This document shows positions 59,748 to 64,000 of a stretch of 64,000 nt of DNA, piece after piece. Positions within the stretch are counted from its first letter, which is position 1. Each line of letters begins with the position of its first letter. The notes beneath the pieces are model-generated. The model made no database searches. It was not told the origin of the DNA and worked only from the letters and a program-made list of their open reading frames with translations. The DNA is from Flavobacteriaceae bacterium (GTDB lineage: Bacteria > Bacteroidota > Bacteroidia > Flavobacteriales > Flavobacteriaceae). Location of the stretch: the NCBI GenBank assembly GCA_027490305.1, contig JAIXYI010000023.1, forward strand, positions 1-64,000, in the 5' to 3' direction. The position numbers and the translations under genes were made by a program.

Positions 59748-60506
59748 ATGGCAACGAAATATATCAACATCACCCTAAAGGTTTGGCGCCAGAAAGACGC
59801 ACAATCAAAAGGACAAATGGAGACCTACAAGCTCGACAAAGTGTCGACGGATAGCTCCTTCCTTGAAATGCTCGACCAATTGAACGAGCAGTTGATCAAC
59901 GAGCGGAAAGCGCCGATTGCCTTCGACCACGACTGTCGCGAGGGCATCTGCGGAAGCTGCTCCCTGTATATCAACGGGCGCGCCCACGGCCCGGATCGTT
60001 TTATCACCACCTGCCAGTTGCACATGCGCAGCTTCAAAGACGGCGAGACGATTTACGTAGAACCATGGCGCTCGAAAGCCTTCCCGGTTATCAAAGACCT
60101 CGTTGTCGACCGTTCGGCATTCGATCGTATCCAACAAGCCGGTGGTTTCGTATCGGTCAACACCTCCGGTCGCACGATCGACGCCAACGCTACGCCAGTG
60201 CCGAAAGCCGACGCCGACCGTGCCTTCGAAGCGGCTGCCTGCATCGGATGTGGCGCCTGCGTGGCGAGCTGTAAAAACGGATCGGCCATGCTTTTCGTTG
60301 GCGCGAAAGTATCGCAATACGCACTGTTGCCGCAAGGCCGCGTGGAAGCACATGACCGCGTTCTGAACATGGTCCGCCAGATGGACGAAGAAGGATTCGG
60401 TAACTGTACGAACACCGGCGCCTGCGAAGTCGAGTGCCCGAAAGGCATTTCCCTCGAGAACATCGCCCGCATGAACCGCGAGTACCTCAAGGCCAGTTTA
60501 TCGTAA
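59748..60506 (+). CDS. sdhB: Succinate dehydrogenase iron-sulfur subunit
   Basis: A 252-residue Fe-S subunit. The plant-type [2Fe-2S] site reads [18 protein letters not shown] near residue 60-75. The bacterial ferredoxin part carries [14 protein letters not shown] near 165 and [15 protein letters not shown] near 225, which together hold the [4Fe-4S] and [3Fe-4S] clusters. It links the flavoprotein to the cytochrome b subunit. It follows sdhA by 15 bases and is the last gene before the terminator. Confidence 0.97.
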   Translation: MATKYINITLKVWRQKDAQSKGQMETYKLDKVSTDSSFLEMLDQLNEQLINERKAPIAFDHDCREGICGSCSLYINGRAHGPDRFITTCQLHMRSFKDGETIYVEPWRSKAFPVIKDLVVDRSAFDRIQQAGGFVSVNTSGRTIDANATPVPKADADRAFEAAACIGCGACVASCKNGSAMLFVGAKVSQYALLPQGRVEAHDRVLNMVRQMDEEGFGNCTNTGACEVECPKGISLENIARMNREYLKASLS

Positions 60507-60525
60507 GAGAACAATCAGAGTATAG

Positions 60526-60562
60526 AAAAAACGCGCACTTCGGTGGGCGTTTTTTTTTTTTT
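60526..60562 (+). terminator. Terminator of sdhCAB
   Basis: AACGCGCAC and GTGGGCGTT form a nine-position stem with one mismatch and a TTCG tetraloop, followed by a run of more than ten T residues. Confidence 0.88.
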
Positions 60563-60714
60563 GGCGTTGCCGCTCATTCGAATCGATGGTTATAATGACG
60601 TATCCGGTTCGCGGCCCGGCTGTCCGCTATAGCTTTTTGCGCGGATGGTTTCGGGGTTCCGGGCGTTCCCACGGCGCAAAAAGGCTGCCGCTCCCATCCG
60701 TAACGCGGATTCCG

Positions 60715-60722
60715 TATCTTTG
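60715..60722 (+). promoter_or_regulatory. -7 box TATCTTTG for the GH92 gene
   Basis: An exact TAnnTTTG match 18 bases before the ATG at 60741. It falls inside the extended ORF given in the track (start 60645), supporting the downstream ATG. Confidence 0.5.
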
Positions 60723-60740
60723 GGTACCAACCGTTTCACC

Positions 60741-63545
60741 ATGAGGTCTCCCATCGTTTTTGTCTTCCTTCTGATTTCCTTCTTCGGCCACGCCCAACAC
60801 CAACACGTCAACCCCCTAATCGGAACCGGTGGCCATGGGCACACCTTTCCCGGGGCGACGTTGCCTTTCGGTATGGTGCAACTGTCGCCTGATACCCGCA
60901 TCGACGGCAGTTGGGACGGCTGTTCCGGCTATCATTATTCCGACCATGTCATCTACGGCTTCTCGCATACGCACCTGAGCGGTACCGGTTGCTCTGATTA
61001 TGGCGATGTGATGCTGATGCCTACCATGGGAACGCCTTCGCTTGACAAAGAGCAGTACGCGTCGCGGTTTTCCCACAACTTAGAAAAGGCGTCCGCGGGC
61101 TACTATGCCGTCCACCTCGACGATGACGACATTGACGTCGCCCTTACGGCTTCTACCCGGGTCGGGTTCCACCAATATACCTTCCGGAAGAAGGGGCAGG
61201 CCAATTTTATTCTCGACCTCAACCACCGCGACAAATTGTTGATGGGCGAGGTGCGCATCATCGACGACAAAACAATCGAAGTCATGCGACGCAGCCAGGC
61301 ATGGGCACGCGACCAGTATATTTTTGCGCGGATCGAGTTCAGCAAACCCGTAAAAGTGACGGATCTCAACAACAACGCCTTTGCGCGTCCCCGCAACACC
61401 GATTCTTTTTTTGCGGGCTCTGTTCTCGCGATTTCCTTTTCGGCCAATGTCCGTGCTGGAGAGAAAATCAACGTCAAAGTCGCGCTATCGCCCACTTCCT
61501 ATGAAGGTGCCGAACGCAACATGTCAGAAATAAAAGGCTGGGATTTCGGCAATGTGAAATCGGCCGCCGAAGCCGCCTGGGATAAAGAATTGGGTAAAAT
61601 CGACCTCAAGGAATCCGATGCGGATAAACGAACCATTTTCTACACGGCGCTATACCATACCATGACACAGCCCAACGTGGCACACGACATAGACGGACAG
61701 TACCGGGGGCGCGACAACCAGGTGCATCCCAATCCGGGGTTTGGGTATTATTCGGTTTTTTCACTGTGGGATACCTTTCGGGCGGCCCATCCGCTGTATA
61801 CCCTCATCGACCGTAAGCGCACCGCCGATTTCATCAACACCTTCCTTCGGCAATATGAAGAAGGAGGACGGCTTCCCGTTTGGGAACTCGCGTCGAATGA
61901 GACCGATTGCATGATTGGATACCATTCCGTCTCCGTGATGGCCGATGCGATGGCGAAGGGTATAAAGGGTTTTGATTACGAAAAGGCGTTCCAGGCGGCC
62001 AAACACAGCGCCATGCTCGACCACCTCGGACTGGCAGCTTATAAGAAGAACGGCTTCATCGCTATTGACGACGAACATGAGAGTGTCTCGAAGACATTGG
62101 AATATGCCTACGACGACTGGTGCATCGCGCAAATGGCGAAGCTCACGGGTCATAAAGACGACTATGATTATTTCATGATGCGGTCGCAGAACTGGAAGAA
62201 CCTTTTCGATCCGTCAACGGGTTTCATGCGTCCGAAACGCAACGGAGGGTGGGACAAACCCTTTGATCCGCGGGAAGTCAACAACAACTTTACCGAAGGA
62301 AATGCCTGGCAATACTCGCTCTTCGTACCACACGATATCGATGGGCTCGCAGGCGCACTGGGCGGACAAGAGGCCTTGGCGCGGAGACTCGACGATTTGT
62401 TCAGCGCCCCCACCAAAACTACCGGTCGCGAGCAGGCCGACATTACCGGGCTTATCGGGCAGTATGCACACGGTAACGAGCCCAGCCACCATATGGCCTG
62501 GTTGTATGTGCCGGCCGGGCAGCCGCAAAAGGCGCAGGAGAAAATTCAGTTTATCCTCGATAATTTCTACAAGAACACACCCGATGGTCTGATAGGAAAT
62601 GAAGATTGTGGGCAAATGAGTGCCTGGTACGTATTGTCTACTCTTGGGATGTACGCCATTTGTCCGGGTCAACCCGCCTGGACGTATCTGGCGCCTTCCG
62701 CTTACGCGACGGTGCATCTCGAAGACGGCTCTAAAAGGCCGGTTTCTGATGTTACGCCGCCTTTCGAATACTGGTTTCCTGATTACCGTCGTGAATTGGC
62801 GACCGAAACCTCGGGTGTCTTACTTCCGGTTCCCGCCATTGAGGCGCCTTCGCGCGTGTTCACCGAAAAGATGCCGGTTTCGATCAAAACCGTTGATCGC
62901 GACGTCCGGTGTTACTACCGCATCCAGGAAATAGGGCATCGCGACGAGAAGAAGGATTTTATGGTGTATCAGGGCCCTTTTTTCATTGAACAAAGCGGCA
63001 CGGTGGAAACCTATGCCGAACAAGTGCCGGGAATTGCCAGCACCGTGGTGACCGGGACGTTCATCCGGAAACCCAACGCGTATACGGTGGAGATCCGTTC
63101 GACTTACAATCCGCAGTACCACGCCGGTGGCCCGGAAGGCTTGCTGGATGGCATCCGCGGAAGCGAAAACTGGCGAAAAGGCGATTGGCAGGGCTATCAG
63201 GCTCAGGATTTCGAAGCCGTAGTAGACCTGAAGGAAATGCGGAGTGCGAAGGAGATCAGTGCGGGCTTCCTGCAAGACAGCCGCTCGTGGATCCTGATGC
63301 CGCGGGAGGTGGAGTTTCTGGTGTCGACCGACGGACAGAAGTTCTTTCCGGTCGGGAAGAAAATCATAACCGATGAAGACCCGCAACGGGAGGATACCTT
63401 TATCAAAGAATACGGCTTGAAAGATCCGATTGGGAAGTTCCGATACGTGAAAGTCATCGCTCGCAACTTCGGTAAACTACCCGCGTGGCATCAGGGTGCC
63501 GGCGGTGACGCTTTTATCTTTATCGACGAAATTACCATCCGATGA
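60741..63545 (+). CDS. GH92 family alpha-mannosidase, exported, with C-terminal discoidin-like domain
   Basis: A 934-residue enzyme with signal peptide MRSPIVFVFLLISFFGHAQ. The GH92 hallmark NPLIGTGGHGHTFPGATLPFGMVQLSPDT opens the mature protein. The catalytic toroid contains ASNETDCMIGYHS (general-acid region), GQYAHGNEPSHHMAWLY and GNEDCGQMSAWYVLS (calcium and base region). These calcium-dependent enzymes remove alpha-mannose from high-mannose glycans by inversion. The last 180 or so residues resemble a discoidin-type carbohydrate-binding module (NPQYHAGGPEGLLDGIRG ... FIFIDEITIR). It overlaps the next gene by four bases (ATGA). Linkage specificity is not determined. Confidence 0.94.
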   Translation: MRSPIVFVFLLISFFGHAQHQHVNPLIGTGGHGHTFPGATLPFGMVQLSPDTRIDGSWDGCSGYHYSDHVIYGFSHTHLSGTGCSDYGDVMLMPTMGTPSLDKEQYASRFSHNLEKASAGYYAVHLDDDDIDVALTASTRVGFHQYTFRKKGQANFILDLNHRDKLLMGEVRIIDDKTIEVMRRSQAWARDQYIFARIEFSKPVKVTDLNNNAFARPRNTDSFFAGSVLAISFSANVRAGEKINVKVALSPTSYEGAERNMSEIKGWDFGNVKSAAEAAWDKELGKIDLKESDADKRTIFYTALYHTMTQPNVAHDIDGQYRGRDNQVHPNPGFGYYSVFSLWDTFRAAHPLYTLIDRKRTADFINTFLRQYEEGGRLPVWELASNETDCMIGYHSVSVMADAMAKGIKGFDYEKAFQAAKHSAMLDHLGLAAYKKNGFIAIDDEHESVSKTLEYAYDDWCIAQMAKLTGHKDDYDYFMMRSQNWKNLFDPSTGFMRPKRNGGWDKPFDPREVNNNFTEGNAWQYSLFVPHDIDGLAGALGGQEALARRLDDLFSAPTKTTGREQADITGLIGQYAHGNEPSHHMAWLYVPAGQPQKAQEKIQFILDNFYKNTPDGLIGNEDCGQMSAWYVLSTLGMYAICPGQPAWTYLAPSAYATVHLEDGSKRPVSDVTPPFEYWFPDYRRELATETSGVLLPVPAIEAPSRVFTEKMPVSIKTVDRDVRCYYRIQEIGHRDEKKDFMVYQGPFFIEQSGTVETYAEQVPGIASTVVTGTFIRKPNAYTVEIRSTYNPQYHAGGPEGLLDGIRGSENWRKGDWQGYQAQDFEAVVDLKEMRSAKEISAGFLQDSRSWILMPREVEFLVSTDGQKFFPVGKKIITDEDPQREDTFIKEYGLKDPIGKFRYVKVIARNFGKLPAWHQGAGGDAFIFIDEITIR

Positions 63546-64000
63546 AAATTGCGCTCGTCCAAACTGACCTTGTGTGGGAACAATCACAGGAAAACCGGGA
63601 GCGGCTTACGGAAATGCTACAATCCGTCACGGCTGACCTTATCGTACTGCCCGAGATGTTTACCACAGGCTTCACGATGCGTCCCGACGCCGTCGCTGAA
63701 ACCATGGACGGCCCCACACTAAGCTGGATGAAAGAGATGACGGCCGAACGACAAGCCGCGATTACGGGTAGTGTCGTGATGGAGGAGGAGGGCGCTTTCC
63801 GAAACCGTCTCCTGTTTGTATATCCCTCCGGTGATGTGCGGTACTACGATAAACGACATCTCTTTACCCTGGCTGGGGAAGATGTTGCCTATGCGGCGGG
63901 TCAGGATCGGCTGATTCTTGATTATAAAGGCATCCGGATATGTCCGTTGATCTGCTATGATCTTCGATTTCCCGTCTTTTCCCGCAATACAGAGTCTTTT
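63542..64000 (+). CDS. Carbon-nitrogen hydrolase (omega-amidase/nitrilase family), partial
   Basis: The ATG at 63542 overlaps the GH92 stop, and 153 codons are visible before the right edge. The nitrilase catalytic triad is present: Glu in IVLPEMFTTGF near residue 41, Lys in YYDKRHLFTLAGE near 105 and Cys in ICPLICYDLRFP near 141. The FTTGFTM and CYDLRFP wording is typical of YafV-like omega-amidases, which hydrolyse alpha-ketoglutaramate in methionine salvage. The C-terminus lies outside the window. Confidence 0.93.
   Translation, partial: MKIALVQTDLVWEQSQENRERLTEMLQSVTADLIVLPEMFTTGFTMRPDAVAETMDGPTLSWMKEMTAERQAAITGSVVMEEEGAFRNRLLFVYPSGDVRYYDKRHLFTLAGEDVAYAAGQDRLILDYKGIRICPLICYDLRFPVFSRNTESF

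Overview
The window comes from the chromosome of a member of the Bacteroidota, almost certainly a Flavobacteriaceae relative. Four things point there: type IX secretion system (T9SS) sorting domains and a PorP/SprF-type protein, a class B succinate dehydrogenase (sdhCAB), an HMG-CoA synthase of the mevalonate pathway, and promoters of the Bacteroidetes form TTTG-N19-TAnnTTTG, with almost no Shine-Dalgarno sites. By eye the base composition is near 50% GC, higher than most Flavobacterium genomes; I did not compute it. There are no CRISPR arrays, rRNA genes, prophage genes or transposase genes.

Layout. 1-5341: thymidine kinase, an acidic unknown protein coupled to rsmI, recJ, a small Cys-cluster protein and lpxH. 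5547-15226: a surface cassette made of a 2265-residue T9SS type B multidomain protein, a PorP/SprF-family protein and a TPR/PD40/OmpA protein, closed by a clear terminator. 15353-17392: a lipoprotein, an exported unknown and a beta-barrel. 17418-18844: queD, an enoyl-CoA hydratase-like gene and tRNA-Ala(GGC). 18998-25781: a minus-strand envelope operon (ankyrin, DOMON-like/T9SS type A, OB-fold, DUF5777 barrel, mono-heme cytochrome lipoprotein, YceI), facing a divergent OmpR-type two-component system and a heptaheme cytochrome lipoprotein. 25759-29689: response regulator, multi-PAS histidine kinase and CarboxypepD-like protein. 29690-31566: a CAT-anticodon tRNA, a phytanoyl-CoA dioxygenase-family gene and two copies of a 134-bp terminal-inverted-repeat element. 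31567-37082: three exported glycoside hydrolases (GH144-like, GH3, GH43-like with discoidin). 37230-40622: methylmalonyl-CoA epimerase, a DUF433/DUF5615 toxin-antitoxin pair, rbfA, a LolC/E-type permease and superoxide dismutase. 40928-50585: AddA-like helicase-nuclease, kbl, a major OmpA porin, AddB-like nuclease, an alpha/beta hydrolase and a 49-codon gene missed by the ORF track. 50717-56568: pepP, a Crp/Fnr regulator, two tandem paralogous membrane-anchored unknowns, a DoxX-like protein and HMG-CoA synthase. 56821-64000: sdhCAB, a GH92 alpha-mannosidase and the start of a nitrilase-family amidase.

How the parts work together. Most genes are housekeeping. The accessory content is envelope-facing: T9SS surface proteins, outer-membrane barrels, lipoproteins, exported hydrolases, and periplasmic cytochromes with their own sensor kinase. 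The least explained region is 18998-25781, which reads as an envelope redox module. Its predicted T9SS-secreted DOMON-like protein has an in-frame TAA eleven codons upstream of the natural terminator, which removes a recognisable C-terminal secretion tail. The second unexplained item is the duplicated 134-bp element at 31114-31408.
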